Positions 27,929-36,502 of a stretch of DNA of 64,000 nt are shown piece after piece. This DNA comes from Noviherbaspirillum sp. Root189 (GTDB lineage: Bacteria; Pseudomonadota; Gammaproteobacteria; Burkholderiales; Burkholderiaceae_D). The stretch lies in contig NZ_LMHZ01000003.1 in assembly GCF_001428545.1 (NCBI RefSeq), positions 1 to 64,000 of the forward strand. The letters run 5' to 3'. Positions within the stretch are counted from its first letter, which is position 1. Every line of letters begins with the position of its first letter. A program made the translations under genes and the position numbers. Under the pieces are notes generated by a model that had not been told where the DNA came from, did no database searches, and was given only the letters and a program-made list of their open reading frames with translations.

Positions 27929-28433
27929 AATCAGAAACGGATTAAAGACGCAGTAGTCGAAGCTACCGGACTGTTGTGTTCCATCTGTATCGTACCAAAC
28001 CGTCTCCTGGCAAAAATAGGAGCAGATCTCGAAAAGCCCAATGGGCTGACAATTCTGTCCCTCGAAGACGTCGGACCCGGATCTGGCCGCCGCGGATGCT
28101 GGACTTTTGCAGGAACACTTCGGGCGCCCCTACAGCGCATGGCTGCTGAACGCTGCCCATGGCACCGATCACAGTGAAGTCGTGATGCATTCTCAGCCGA
28201 AATTCATGAGCCGGGAAACCACGTTTGAAACAGATTTGCATCCACGGCTTGATCGCCAAGCTCTTGGCGAAGTCTTCACCACTCAGTGCGTGCGGGTCTC
28301 TGAAGACTTGGTGCGCAAACACTATGTTGGGACAACGGTCGGGATCAAACTGCGCATTCAGGGATTTCATACCGTGACGCGTGACATCACCTTGCCCGAG
28401 GCAACCAACGATCCCGTTGCTGGAACGATGTAG
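27929..28433 (+). pseudogene. dinB: DNA polymerase IV (DinB) remnant
   Basis: Two frames read as the middle and little-finger parts of Pol IV. From 27935 the frame gives VEATGLLCSICIVPNRLLA, then KIGADLEKPNGLTILSLEDV, matching the DinB palm end. A deletion and frame change near 28070 remove the helix-hairpin-helix region. The next frame (from about 28083) gives LQEHFGRPYSAWLLNAAHG and PKFMSRETTFETDLHPRLD, then YVGTTVGIKLRIQGFHTVTR, stopping at 28433. The catalytic N-terminal third (about 140 residues with the first metal ligands) is absent, as is the clamp-binding tail. The gene cannot make an active polymerase. Confidence 0.8.
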
Positions 28434-28847
28434 TGACCGCTGGGAAGTGCGGCACTGTAGTGCGCGCATTCGGAAATGCGGGCCGAGGACACCATCTATA
28501 GGAGTGCCAGTCTGCTCCATTTCTCGCATGGGCTGCGGCGAATTCTGCGTTGAGGGTTCATCAGAATTCTTTTCCGGGTAGCGGCCTTAAATTCACATTG
28601 ACTGTTGCACAATCGAAACTTGCGCTCGCATGCGGCACCGTGCACCAAGTAATTGGTATTGAGGCGTCCCTACACCGTGTTGATTGTTGGTTTGCGCACC
28701 ACACTGGACTGAAGAACTCGTCGGACGCTTGATATGCTGCAAACTGCTCTCCGAAAAAACGTTTCTACTAATTCTACGGTCTCGCTGTACGAGCCGTTCG
28801 CAACGTCTTTCCACTACGAAGAATTCCAGAGAACAAAGGAGACGATC
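28434..28847. other. intergenic region between dinB remnant and dehydrogenase
   Basis: No supported gene. It is less GC-rich than the following operon. The promoter of the PQQ-type dehydrogenase operon should lie here, but I could not fix it. The frame upstream of 28848 is open but lacks family sequence. Confidence 0.3.
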
Positions 28848-30221
28848 ATGCAGCATCGTATTGAGCTTGTGCCCGTGGCGCTCATCGCGCTACTTTCCGG
28901 TTGCGCCACTGTGCAGAAAGATTCCGCATCCTCGACTGCCACTGCGCCGCCCGCCACAAGCGCGTCACGCGCGGCGGAGTCTCCTCAAGCAGCTCCCCCA
29001 CCGAGCCAGACCGCGCCGCAGGGACAGGCGCAGAGCGATAACCTGCAGGCGCTCGAAGGCTTCCGCAGCACCGGCGCCTCGCTCGACATGGAGACGGTGC
29101 CGCAGACCGGGACCAAGATCAACGCGCTGCGTGCCAACCTGAAGAACATCAAGTTGCCGCCCGGATTCAAGATCGACCTGTATGCGGTCGTGCCCGACGC
29201 CCGTCACATGGCCATCGGTCCGTCCACGGGCATCGTGTACGTCGGTACCCGCAAAACGCGCGTCTGGGCCGTGACCGATCGCACCAAGACACGCGTGGCC
29301 GACGAAGTGAAAGTGTTTTCGCCGTCGGTGAAATTCCGCGTCCCCAACGGCGTCTGCTTCACGCCCGACGGCATCCTGTATGTCGTGGAGCACAACCGCG
29401 TGCTTAGCTTCCCGGCGGCCGAGTTCTTCTATGAAGGCCCGGATGTGGCGGCGGCCACAGTGGTGCCCCAAGGCAAACTCATCCCGGTCGAGGAAGAGAG
29501 CTTCAATCACGGCGCACGGACCTGCCGCATCGGTCCGGACAACAAGCTTTACATTACCCTCGGCAATCCCTTCAATGTACCGGCGAAGGACAAGCTGCCG
29601 TTGTACGACAAGACCGGCATGATGGGCATCCTCCGCATGGACCGCGACGGCAAGAATCGCGAAGTGTTCGCCCACGGCGTGCGCAACTCGGTCGGCATGG
29701 ATTTCAATCCGAAGGATAAGACGCTCTGGTTCACGGACAATCAGGTCGACGGCATGGGCGACGACACTCCGCCCGGCGAACTGAACCGCGCGGAAAAGGC
29801 TGGCCTCAACTTCGGCTTTCCCTGGTACGGCGGCGGCAAGGTGCGTACCGATGAATACAAGAGTGAGCAGGCGCCGGCCAACGTCGTCTTCCCCGAAGTC
29901 GAATTCGCTGCGCATGCCGCCGACCTCGGCATGACCTTCTATCGGGGCAAGATGTTCCCGGCGAAGTATCAGGGTGGGGTGTTCGTTGCCGAGCATGGTT
30001 CATGGAACCGCACCACGCCGATTGGTGCGCGCGTCATGTTCGTGCCGGTAGGCGCCAATGGTCACGCCGGCAAGGCCGAGGTGTTCGCCGAGGGCTGGCT
30101 CACGCCCACGAACGAGTATCTCGGCCGGCCGGTCGACGTAGCCCAGCTGCCCGACGGCTCGCTGCTGGTGTCCGACGACTATGCCGGCGCTATCTACAGG
30201 ATCTCGTATGCTGGCAAGTGA
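28848..30221 (+). CDS. PQQ-type sugar (glucose/sorbosone) dehydrogenase lipoprotein
   Basis: A 457-residue lipoprotein: lipobox LLSGC with the lipidated Cys at 19, a Pro/Ala/Gln-rich tether to about residue 65, then a six-bladed propeller of the GSDH/sorbosone dehydrogenase family (NGVCFTPDGILYVVEHNR, FNHGARTCRIGPDNKLY, FTDNQVDGMGDD, FVAEHGSWNRTTPIG). Such enzymes oxidise sugars or related alcohols with PQQ in the periplasm. ATG 28848 has AAGGAGA and begins a proper signal peptide; the frame is open 38 codons further up. It overlaps the cytochrome gene by 14 bp, so electrons probably pass to it. Substrate unknown. Confidence 0.88.
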   Translation: MQHRIELVPVALIALLSGCATVQKDSASSTATAPPATSASRAAESPQAAPPPSQTAPQGQAQSDNLQALEGFRSTGASLDMETVPQTGTKINALRANLKNIKLPPGFKIDLYAVVPDARHMAIGPSTGIVYVGTRKTRVWAVTDRTKTRVADEVKVFSPSVKFRVPNGVCFTPDGILYVVEHNRVLSFPAAEFFYEGPDVAAATVVPQGKLIPVEEESFNHGARTCRIGPDNKLYITLGNPFNVPAKDKLPLYDKTGMMGILRMDRDGKNREVFAHGVRNSVGMDFNPKDKTLWFTDNQVDGMGDDTPPGELNRAEKAGLNFGFPWYGGGKVRTDEYKSEQAPANVVFPEVEFAAHAADLGMTFYRGKMFPAKYQGGVFVAEHGSWNRTTPIGARVMFVPVGANGHAGKAEVFAEGWLTPTNEYLGRPVDVAQLPDGSLLVSDDYAGAIYRISYAGK

Positions 30222-30540
30222 ACCCGGCGCCGCGCGCCTCGCGTCCCTGTGCCTTTTGATGGCACTCGCTCCCTTCGCCGGCGCTCAGCAGCCGGCGAAC
30301 GCGAAGCTGACGCAGTGCTTCACCTGCCATGGCCAGGACGGCCTTGCCAAAGTGCCCGACGCGCCCAACCTCGCCGGCCAGAACGAGAGTTACGTCGTCA
30401 AGGCGCTGCAGGATTACCGTTCGGGCGCGCGCAAGCACGAGGTCATGTCGATGATGGCGAAGCCGCTGTCGGACGCGGACATCGCCCAGGCCGCCGCCTA
30501 TTTCAGCGGCATCCAGATCGAAGTGAAGAAGACCAGGTAA
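30208..30540 (+). CDS. periplasmic class I cytochrome c
   Basis: A 110-residue c-type cytochrome with signal peptide (cleavage near AGAQQ), the haem motif CFTCH (Cys37, Cys40, His41) and distal Met candidates in VMSMMAKPLSD. Small c553/c4-like cytochromes of this size serve as electron acceptors for periplasmic dehydrogenases. Its ATG at 30208 lies inside the end of the dehydrogenase gene. This strongly suggests a dedicated dehydrogenase-cytochrome pair. Confidence 0.9.
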   Translation: MLASEPGAARLASLCLLMALAPFAGAQQPANAKLTQCFTCHGQDGLAKVPDAPNLAGQNESYVVKALQDYRSGARKHEVMSMMAKPLSDADIAQAAAYFSGIQIEVKKTR

Positions 30541-30588
30541 GCCGCTCGCTGCGCGGCGCAGCGGCTTCCTGCAACGAGGAGAAATACC

Positions 30589-30864
30589 ATGCTTCAGTTC
30601 AGCATTACGGGACGTCCGGCTGCTCGGCTGGCCGTCCTTGTCAGCGCCATCGTGGTGTTGGCGGCGTGCAGCGGCACCGGCGGTCGCCAGTCCTCCGGCT
30701 CGAGTACGGGCGCAGGTGCGGCCGGCAGCGGATCATCATCGTCCGGCAGCAGCATCACCGGTGGCGCGGAGGGCGCACCGACCGACCAGGCCACGCCGGG
30801 AGCGAGGACGCCGGAAGGCGTACCGACGACCTCGGGCGGGGGTTCGAGTTCCGGATCGAAGTAG
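30589..30864 (+). CDS. small Ser/Gly-rich lipoprotein
   Basis: A 91-residue protein with a lipoprotein signal (VLAAC, lipidated Cys27) and a mature part almost wholly Ser, Gly, Ala, Thr and Pro, likely disordered. It has a good ribosome site (GAGGAG) 48 bp after the cytochrome gene, so it is probably co-transcribed. Low complexity prevents family assignment. It might tether or space the dehydrogenase pair at a membrane. Confidence 0.7.
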   Translation: MLQFSITGRPAARLAVLVSAIVVLAACSGTGGRQSSGSSTGAGAAGSGSSSSGSSITGGAEGAPTDQATPGARTPEGVPTTSGGGSSSGSK

Positions 30865-31205
30865 CGCCAAAGATCTCTTTCGGCACCAATCGCCGCAGCC
30901 ATCCGCACGGTCATGTACGACGGCAGACGGCGCGAACGGGCGTCCCAATTTGACCATCAGGACCGTGTTCTTTGGGTACGAAAGAGGTGGTCGGTAACAT
31001 TGGGTCACTCGAAAGCAGGGCATTTCGGCGCACGGAATGCGCTGCGGGTAGTCTTGCCCGGCGCCGACCCTGCGTTTCCGGAAATCGTCGTCAGTGTGAC
31101 GCACGCCGCGCGCACCAGCGCACCAGCGCACCAGCGCAGAACATCGCTGCCACAGCGATATCTACCCTGGAACAAATTCATTTAAGCCGACGATCGTCGA
31201 GCGGT
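30865..31205. other. intergenic region with a short tandem repeat
   Basis: Lies between the lipoprotein and the hipA end. It contains CGCACCAG repeated three times in tandem at 31111-31134 and a partial fourth unit. No gene or convincing terminator was seen. Confidence 0.4.
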
Positions 31206-32549
31206 TCATGCTCCGGGCGGCATACGCTCCAGGCGAGCGCATTGATTTAATACTCCTTGCAGAATGGAGTCGGCCAAATCCCTTGGGAACCCTTCAGGGA
31301 TCTGATTGTAGATTGAAGCCACGACGCCATTTGCACTGGCCAGTACATCGGCGATTATCTGCTCTGCCGCTACTGCACCTAAGCCAACCGACCTGGCGTG
31401 ACTTCCCCAATGCCGCCGCTGTATCTGCTGAATGGCATAGTAGTTTTGCGTACCACGTACCGCCATTGCCAGTTTTGCGTGTTGCGGAGCGAGATTGTTC
31501 GCACCGGTTCCAAGTATGGGGTGCGCGGAGAGCACGTCATATAAAGGCGTTGCTCGGAACCCGCTCCTTGGTAGATGGAAAATACTGAAGTTCTTGGCAT
31601 GTCCGTCGGTCGCTGCTAGCAGCCAAAACACCAGCTGCGTCTTAAAGAAATGAAAGCGGTCCAGTTCAGCCTGCTCGGATCCAAGTAGGATTTCCATAAT
31701 CGTCGTAATGCCAGGTCCACCATCTGCCTGGTATTTGTGAAGCGGAGAAGTCCCGGTGGCCTGACAAAAGTCCTCTTGGGGCAGGCGAACGATCCAACTG
31801 CCGTCTTCAGAGAGTTTTCGGTCGAACCGTTCGACGACCAATACCTTTATATCTTCGAACTGAGCGATCTCGCAGCTAGCGATGGGAAGCCCGAAGCCCC
31901 GCATGATTTTGGAGCACAGCCATTCGTTCTCTATCGACGTGCGCATATCGGCTTGCATTGCACCGACCAAGCCCAATGGCAATTTGAGAATGTGCGTTGT
32001 TGGGGTGCTACCGAGCGGTCGATACCACTGGTCTTGATACCAAAGGAGGGCGCTTTTTTCCTGCGCGCCTGCGATGGACAATCGGAGATCCACGTCATCT
32101 TCACGTTGCCCCAAGGGGCGATCCGATATGGTGTTTCGCAGCAGGGTTGCCACTTTGCTTTCGTTTAAGGGCTCACCCCGAATCGAAAAGAGATCAGTTG
32201 GCTGTTCATCGCCAGGGAGCAACTGAATGGCGCCAACGCAGTCGCGGCCGATGGCGGCTAGAAGCTGATAAGGCTCGATACCGTCGGTTCTAAAGTGCTG
32301 AGCAATCCTGCGACGTATGGCTTCGCTATCCGGTAACAGGTTATCGAAATAGTTTTGAACCACGGCTCCGCGGTATGGTTCGTTGTCGGGTTTAAATGGC
32401 AATGAAAGCGAGAGAGGCCGCCCCTGATCATCGGCAAGCCATTCGTCGAAGTACGTCATGGAGTTTCGACCCGGTAATGCGTCCCAATAGCCGGCAGGAT
32501 TGCCATTGAGCCAAAGGGTCAAGCGCTGTGCATGCGAGCGTCTACCCAT
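31206..32549 (-). CDS. hipA: HipA serine/threonine kinase toxin
   Basis: A 447-residue kinase close in length and motifs to E. coli HipA (440), which phosphorylates glutamyl-tRNA synthetase and induces persistence. It has the N-terminal HipA domain, the loop SIAGAQEKSALL (counterpart of the Ser150 autophosphorylation site), TPTTHILKLP, the catalytic ATDGHAKNFSIF and the metal-binding PLYDVLSAHPI. All look intact, so the toxin is probably functional. Its ATG directly follows the hipB stop with no gap, giving antitoxin-first coupled translation. Confidence 0.94.
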   Translation of the reverse strand: MGRRSHAQRLTLWLNGNPAGYWDALPGRNSMTYFDEWLADDQGRPLSLSLPFKPDNEPYRGAVVQNYFDNLLPDSEAIRRRIAQHFRTDGIEPYQLLAAIGRDCVGAIQLLPGDEQPTDLFSIRGEPLNESKVATLLRNTISDRPLGQREDDVDLRLSIAGAQEKSALLWYQDQWYRPLGSTPTTHILKLPLGLVGAMQADMRTSIENEWLCSKIMRGFGLPIASCEIAQFEDIKVLVVERFDRKLSEDGSWIVRLPQEDFCQATGTSPLHKYQADGGPGITTIMEILLGSEQAELDRFHFFKTQLVFWLLAATDGHAKNFSIFHLPRSGFRATPLYDVLSAHPILGTGANNLAPQHAKLAMAVRGTQNYYAIQQIQRRHWGSHARSVGLGAVAAEQIIADVLASANGVVASIYNQIPEGFPRDLADSILQGVLNQCARLERMPPGA

Positions 32550-32921
32550 TTACCAAGACTCTTTCTTCGCCGATGGCGGGACTATTTTCGGTGGGGCAGG
32601 GCGACTTGTCTTTTTAACCTTCGGTGCCATCTTAGACGATGCTACTGAGGGCAGAGGCTCGTTAGACGAGGCAATCACAGACGACAAGTCTACTGCGTTA
32701 GGCTGTGCGCTTTGGGTGAGAACGATCTCGGTTCCAAGCAGCCGTAAGATTGTAAATAGGCGTTCCACGCTTGTGGCTGCAGGGTTTGCTTCGATCTTTG
32801 CGTAGCTCTGTTGTGTGATGCCGAGTCGTGATGCAATAGCGGCTTGGGAAAAGCCAGCCTGTTTCCGAAACCCAACGAGTATTGGCCGAAGCTGCTGTAA
32901 GGCTTTAATGGGATAGTCCAT
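32550..32921 (-). CDS. hipB: HipB antitoxin, XRE-type DNA-binding protein
   Basis: A 123-residue protein with a helix-turn-helix of the XRE class (GFSQAAIASRLGITQQSYAK, about residues 25-44) and a Lys/Pro-rich tail ending in Trp. E. coli HipB is 88 residues and also ends in Trp, which contacts HipA as I recall. The tail here is longer by some 35 residues. The ATG at 32921 has a purine-rich site; the open frame further upstream is AT-rich operator DNA and not family sequence. It binds HipA and represses the operon. Confidence 0.92.
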   Translation of the reverse strand: MDYPIKALQQLRPILVGFRKQAGFSQAAIASRLGITQQSYAKIEANPAATSVERLFTILRLLGTEIVLTQSAQPNAVDLSSVIASSNEPLPSVASSKMAPKVKKTSRPAPPKIVPPSAKKESW

Positions 32922-32961
32922 ATTAACTGCCCTTCCTTTATTCCAGCATAACAGTATATAA

Positions 32962-33009
32962 GTTGTAAAATAATAAAACAACCTTAAAGTTGTATATGTA
33001 CAATACAAC
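32962..33009. promoter_or_regulatory. hipBA promoter/operator inverted repeats
   Basis: Upstream of hipB two related dyads occur: GTTGT-N11-ACAAC at 32962-32982 and GTTGTAT-N7-ATACAAC at 32989-33009. A third, weaker dyad CTAAG...CTTAG spans 33010-33040. Multiple half-sites at the promoter fit cooperative HipB-HipA repression. The sequence differs from the TATCC-N8-GGATA operators of E. coli. Confidence 0.6.
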
Positions 33010-33040
33010 CTAAGATATGTATATTTAGAATACAGCTTAG

Positions 33041-33281
33041 ACTAGGTAAATATGCTTTACAGCTTCGAACCTGTGGACATCAGTGCCGTTTCTCGGTGTG
33101 TATATACAAGAAACGGGAACAACGGTAGCGCTTAAAGTGAGAGAAATCTGTTTCAGGGATCACGATACGAAGGCCTTGGTAGTTATTACCTGTCCCAATT
33201 AAGCACAGACCTATGAAGCTGCTGCGTACCTCCAAATCCGGAAGATTGGTAACGTCGCAGCGAATCCTTTGTAGTAGCTTG
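33041..33281. other. AT-rich spacer beyond the hip operators
   Basis: No gene or RNA could be supported between the hip operators and the terminator at 33282. A short transcript ending at that terminator is possible but no promoter or RNA family was recognised. Confidence 0.3.
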
Positions 33282-33317
33282 GGCCCGCGATGTCACCGAC
33301 TTGCGGGCCTTCTTATT
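33282..33317 (+). terminator. intrinsic terminator-like hairpin
   Basis: GGCCCGC (33282-33288) pairs with GCGGGCC (33303-33309) around a 14-base loop, followed by TTCTTATT. It reads as a Rho-independent terminator on the plus strand. There is no plus-strand gene immediately before it, so it may end an unrecognised transcript or be left over from a deleted gene. Confidence 0.6.
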
Positions 33318-33439
33318 GCGTTATCAAGGTACTTGTAACGGCCGCAGTTACTGCGGCTCGCCAGATCTATTGGAACGCCGTTGTTGTGAGCACGCCAATA
33401 CACGGGCGACTGAAATTATCCACCAACGCGCTGGCTGTT

Positions 33440-34234
33440 TTATAAGCTTTTAGCAGGCGACACATTAAACAATGGCGATGCGTTGCTTGCCGCAGCCAGT
33501 TCCGCCGCCGCGGCAAGCAACGCCGGCCCAAGGCTATGCATGCGTTGTTCATCGAGACGCATCAGCGGACCGGCGATGCTGATTACGCCAATCGCCGGAT
33601 AGCCGCGCTTTTGCACCGGTGCCGCCATGGCTGTCATGCCTGGAGCAAATACCTCGCTGATCATTGCAAAGCCGCGCTTACGACCGGCGTGCAGAAAAGC
33701 GAGAAGCTCAGCGATTGTCGCCGGCGCATTGGGACCAAAATCCTTGGGCTTGCCGAAGCCTTGACGGCTCACCAGTTCGAGCGCGCGTTCATCGGACAGG
33801 GTAAGCATCCAGGCATGCCCGGTAGCGCTGCAGGACAACATGGCATCCATGCCCATGTCCGGGTCGTAACGCAAACCTTTGCGGGCCCCTTGTGCTTTTG
33901 CGACCCAGGTCAAGCGGTCGCCATCAACGATTGCCAGACGGACGAGCTCACCGGACAATTCTGCCAGCCGGTCAAGCATGGTTTGCGCAACATCTACGAT
34001 ACCGGACGCCGCCAGGAAGCTCAGGCCAAGACCGATCAGCTTGGTAGTCAATACATAATCGTCATGTGCGCGGACCTGACGTACATAGCCGCAGCGCACC
34101 AGATCGGCAAGCAGCCTGTGGCAAGCGCTGCGCGGTATATCTAGTTCATCAGCGATCATGGATAAAGGCATACCACCTGGCTGCGCGGAGAGATATTCAA
34201 GAATCGCCATAGTTCGATTCAATACGACAGTCAT
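33440..34234 (-). CDS. IclR-family transcriptional regulator
   Basis: A 264-residue regulator with winged helix (MIADELDIPRSACHRLL) and effector domain (DGDRLTWVAKAQGARKG, YDPDMGMDAMLSCSATGHAW). ATG 34234 is used; the frame runs 19 codons further upstream into the operator region. It is divergent from the TRAP receptor gene and shares long identical stretches with the regulator at 39262, so the two are paralogues. Two inverted repeats in the gap to dctP are probable binding sites. Confidence 0.92.
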   Translation of the reverse strand: MTVVLNRTMAILEYLSAQPGGMPLSMIADELDIPRSACHRLLADLVRCGYVRQVRAHDDYVLTTKLIGLGLSFLAASGIVDVAQTMLDRLAELSGELVRLAIVDGDRLTWVAKAQGARKGLRYDPDMGMDAMLSCSATGHAWMLTLSDERALELVSRQGFGKPKDFGPNAPATIAELLAFLHAGRKRGFAMISEVFAPGMTAMAAPVQKRGYPAIGVISIAGPLMRLDEQRMHSLGPALLAAAAELAAASNASPLFNVSPAKSL

Positions 34235-34283
34235 AGATGTGCCTTCTAAGCTAATAATTAATTCCGTGTTGGTTGCATAATGC

Positions 34284-34315
34284 GGAATCAAATTCCAGTT
34301 TGGAACAGTGTTCCA
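34284..34315. promoter_or_regulatory. paired IclR-type operators before the TRAP operon
   Basis: GGAAT-CAA-ATTCC at 34284-34296 and TGGAACA-G-TGTTCCA at 34301-34315 are perfect inverted repeats with centres 18 bp apart. GGAA...TTCC dyads are typical IclR-family sites. They lie between the divergent regulator and receptor genes, so one protein could control both. Confidence 0.65.
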
Positions 34316-34400
34316 CCGTCCCTGTTAGCATTCTACCGGAGCCTTATATTTTGGTAGGCGCATTTTCAGAAGCACCATTTACATCATATTGGAGACAGAC

Positions 34401-35411
34401 ATGAAACGGTTCCTGGTAGCACCGCTGATTGCAGTGAGTATAGGCTTCCTGGCCACATCCTTCGCCTATGGGCAGGCGTTGCAGGAGCGAACCATTCGCT
34501 TCGGGCACCTGAATAACCCGGACCATCCGGTCAGCTTTGGTGTCAAGCGTTTTGCCGAGCTGGTCAGCAAAAAGAGCGACGGGAAATTAAAAGTACAAGA
34601 GTACCCATCTTCGACGCTTGGTAACGAATTGCAGCAGCAGTCGGCGCTGCAAGGCGGTATCCAGGAAATGTCAGCCCCTGCGACAACATCACTGGCAGGG
34701 ATCGTGAAAGAGTTCGGTCTGATCGATTTTCCGTTCTCCATCAATAGCTATGAGCAGGCAGACGCGTTGCTCGATGGACCGCTCGGTCAGGCACTGCTGG
34801 CGAAATTGCCGGAGAAGGGCTTGGTTGCGTTAGGTTTCTGGGATCTTGGATTTCGTAACGTGACCAATAGCAAGCGCGCCATTATGCGCCCCGAAGATCT
34901 TGAAGGTATCAAGATCCGCGTGATTCCCAATCCCGTGTTTCTCGAGACGTTCAAGGCGTTCAAAGCCAATCCTACCCCAATGCCCTTCTCGGAGCTGTAT
35001 GGTGCACTCGAATCGAAGGCGGTCGACGGCCAGGAAAATCCGTTCGCTGTGATCTTGTCGAACAAGATGTATGAGGTGCAGAAATACGTCAGCGCAACCA
35101 AGCACGTCTACGCAGCAAACATCTTGCTAGTGAGCAAGCGGTTCTGGGACAAGCTGTCTCCTGCCGAGCAGAAGATTCTCAAGGATGCCGCAACCGAGGC
35201 AACCGGTTATCAGCGACAGGTCAGCCGTGCCGCTGCTCAGCGCGCAGTCAGCGAACTCCAAGCGAAGGGCATGCAATACAACGAGCTCAATGCAGCCGAG
35301 CAGGCAAGGATGCGGCAAGTTGCCAAGCCCGTGACTGACCGCTTCGCCGCGACCTATGATCCGGCTATCGTGAAAATCTACAACGAACAACTCGTCAAGG
35401 CACAAAAATAA
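34401..35411 (+). CDS. dctP: TRAP transporter substrate-binding protein DctP
   Basis: A 336-residue periplasmic receptor: signal peptide to about FAYGQA, then the DctP fold with FGHLNNPDHPVSFGVKRFAE, the carboxylate-binding Arg in EGIKIRVIPNPVF and ELYGALESKAVDGQENP. It delivers an organic acid to the DctQM permease encoded just downstream. ATG 34401 follows GGAGACAGAC; a TTG at 34389 is unnecessary. It is paralogous to the receptor at 40231. The interposed aroQ gene suggests a quinate/shikimate-like ligand. Confidence 0.94.
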   Translation: MKRFLVAPLIAVSIGFLATSFAYGQALQERTIRFGHLNNPDHPVSFGVKRFAELVSKKSDGKLKVQEYPSSTLGNELQQQSALQGGIQEMSAPATTSLAGIVKEFGLIDFPFSINSYEQADALLDGPLGQALLAKLPEKGLVALGFWDLGFRNVTNSKRAIMRPEDLEGIKIRVIPNPVFLETFKAFKANPTPMPFSELYGALESKAVDGQENPFAVILSNKMYEVQKYVSATKHVYAANILLVSKRFWDKLSPAEQKILKDAATEATGYQRQVSRAAAQRAVSELQAKGMQYNELNAAEQARMRQVAKPVTDRFAATYDPAIVKIYNEQLVKAQK

Positions 35412-35445
35412 GCCGGCAATCTCATTTACCTAAGACAGAACCATT

Positions 35446-35898
35446 ATGAAAATTCTCGTACTTCATGGCCCGAATCTAAATTTGTTTGGCCGTCGCGAAC
35501 CGCATATCTACGGCACCATGACACTCGCGGAGATTAATGCAAAGCTGACGGCTCTGAGTCAGGATCTCGGTGTCGAGCTCGATATCATGCAGTCCAATCA
35601 TGAAGGTGACCTGGTGGACAAGCTGCATGAGAATATCGACTCGGCAAGCGGGGCACTTCTCAACCCCGCCGGTTTAACACAATTTGGTGTTTCGCTGCAT
35701 GATGCAATCAAGGCGATGCCTTTTCCGGTGTTGGAGATTCACATGTCCAACATCGCAGCACGTGAAGAATGGCGTAGCCACTCCATCATCTCGCCCGCCG
35801 TCAAAGCGACGATCCAGGGACTGGGATGGCGCTCCTATACGATGGGATTGAGAGCTGTCACCGAACTGGCAAAAGAAGCAAGCGCAGCCAAGGCATAG
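35446..35898 (+). CDS. aroQ: type II 3-dehydroquinate dehydratase
   Basis: Dodecameric enzyme interconverting 3-dehydroquinate and 3-dehydroshikimate. The 150-residue length and motifs are standard: HGPNLNLFGRREPHIYG with the active-site Tyr22 in the flexible loop, NPAGLTQFGVSLHDAI, and LEIHMSNIAAREEWR with the catalytic His. It lies between dctP and dctQ in a TRAP operon, so it is probably the catabolic (quinate/shikimate pathway) copy and not the biosynthetic one. Confidence 0.95.
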   Translation: MKILVLHGPNLNLFGRREPHIYGTMTLAEINAKLTALSQDLGVELDIMQSNHEGDLVDKLHENIDSASGALLNPAGLTQFGVSLHDAIKAMPFPVLEIHMSNIAAREEWRSHSIISPAVKATIQGLGWRSYTMGLRAVTELAKEASAAKA

Positions 35899-35989
35899 AG
35901 CTAGCCGGAACGCCGGTTCCCGCCATGTGTTGCTTGTTAATATTGCAGAGGCAAGCGGCACATGGCGTATATGAGTTGAGGAAGACAAA

Positions 35990-36502
35990 ATGGACAGAGT
36001 TTTTTATTACTACTGTAGGGGAATTGAGGCGATTCTTGCAGTTGCATTGTCTCTGATGGTCATCATGGTGTTTGGTAACGTAGTACTACGCTACCTATTC
36101 AATTCGGGTATTGCCTTCTCTGAGGAATTGTCACGGTGGCTCTTCGTTTGGGTAACCTTTCTCGGGGCAGTAGTCGCGTTGCATGAACGCGGCCATCTTG
36201 GCACGGACTTTTTGACAGGACGCCTTCCGCCGGCCGGAAAAAAGCTCTGTCTGGGAGTCGGTTACCTGTTAATGCTGCTCACGTGTTGGCTCCTGTTCAA
36301 AGGCGCTCTCGATCAGACAAAAATCAATTGGGATGTGTCGGCGCCATCCAGCGGCGCATCCGTCGGTATCTTCTATGCCAGTGGCATCGTCTTCAGCGTG
36401 TCAGCCTTTGTCATGCTGGCAGTGGATTTGATAAAGCTGGTCACGGGCCGCGTACCGGAAGAAGAGCTGATCATCGTCCGTGAATCAGAGGAGCAAGCAT
36501 GA
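35990..36502 (+). CDS. dctQ: TRAP transporter small permease DctQ
   Basis: A 170-residue membrane protein with four predicted spans (about residues 17-37, 52-70, 90-110, 128-150). The LSRWLFVWVTFLGAVVAL segment is the DctQ hallmark. It couples the receptor to the large DctM subunit. Its stop overlaps the dctM start by 4 bp. Confidence 0.93.
   Translation: MDRVFYYYCRGIEAILAVALSLMVIMVFGNVVLRYLFNSGIAFSEELSRWLFVWVTFLGAVVALHERGHLGTDFLTGRLPPAGKKLCLGVGYLLMLLTCWLLFKGALDQTKINWDVSAPSSGASVGIFYASGIVFSVSAFVMLAVDLIKLVTGRVPEEELIIVRESEEQA

Noticed and set aside
27963-28529. Minus-strand frame of 188 codons
   Set aside because: It covers the dinB remnant antisense and has no family similarity, while the plus strand reads as Pol IV.
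31111-31134. CGCACCAG repeated three times
   Set aside because: Units are directly adjacent without spacers and only 8 bp long, so this is not a CRISPR array; too short to call a meaningful satellite.
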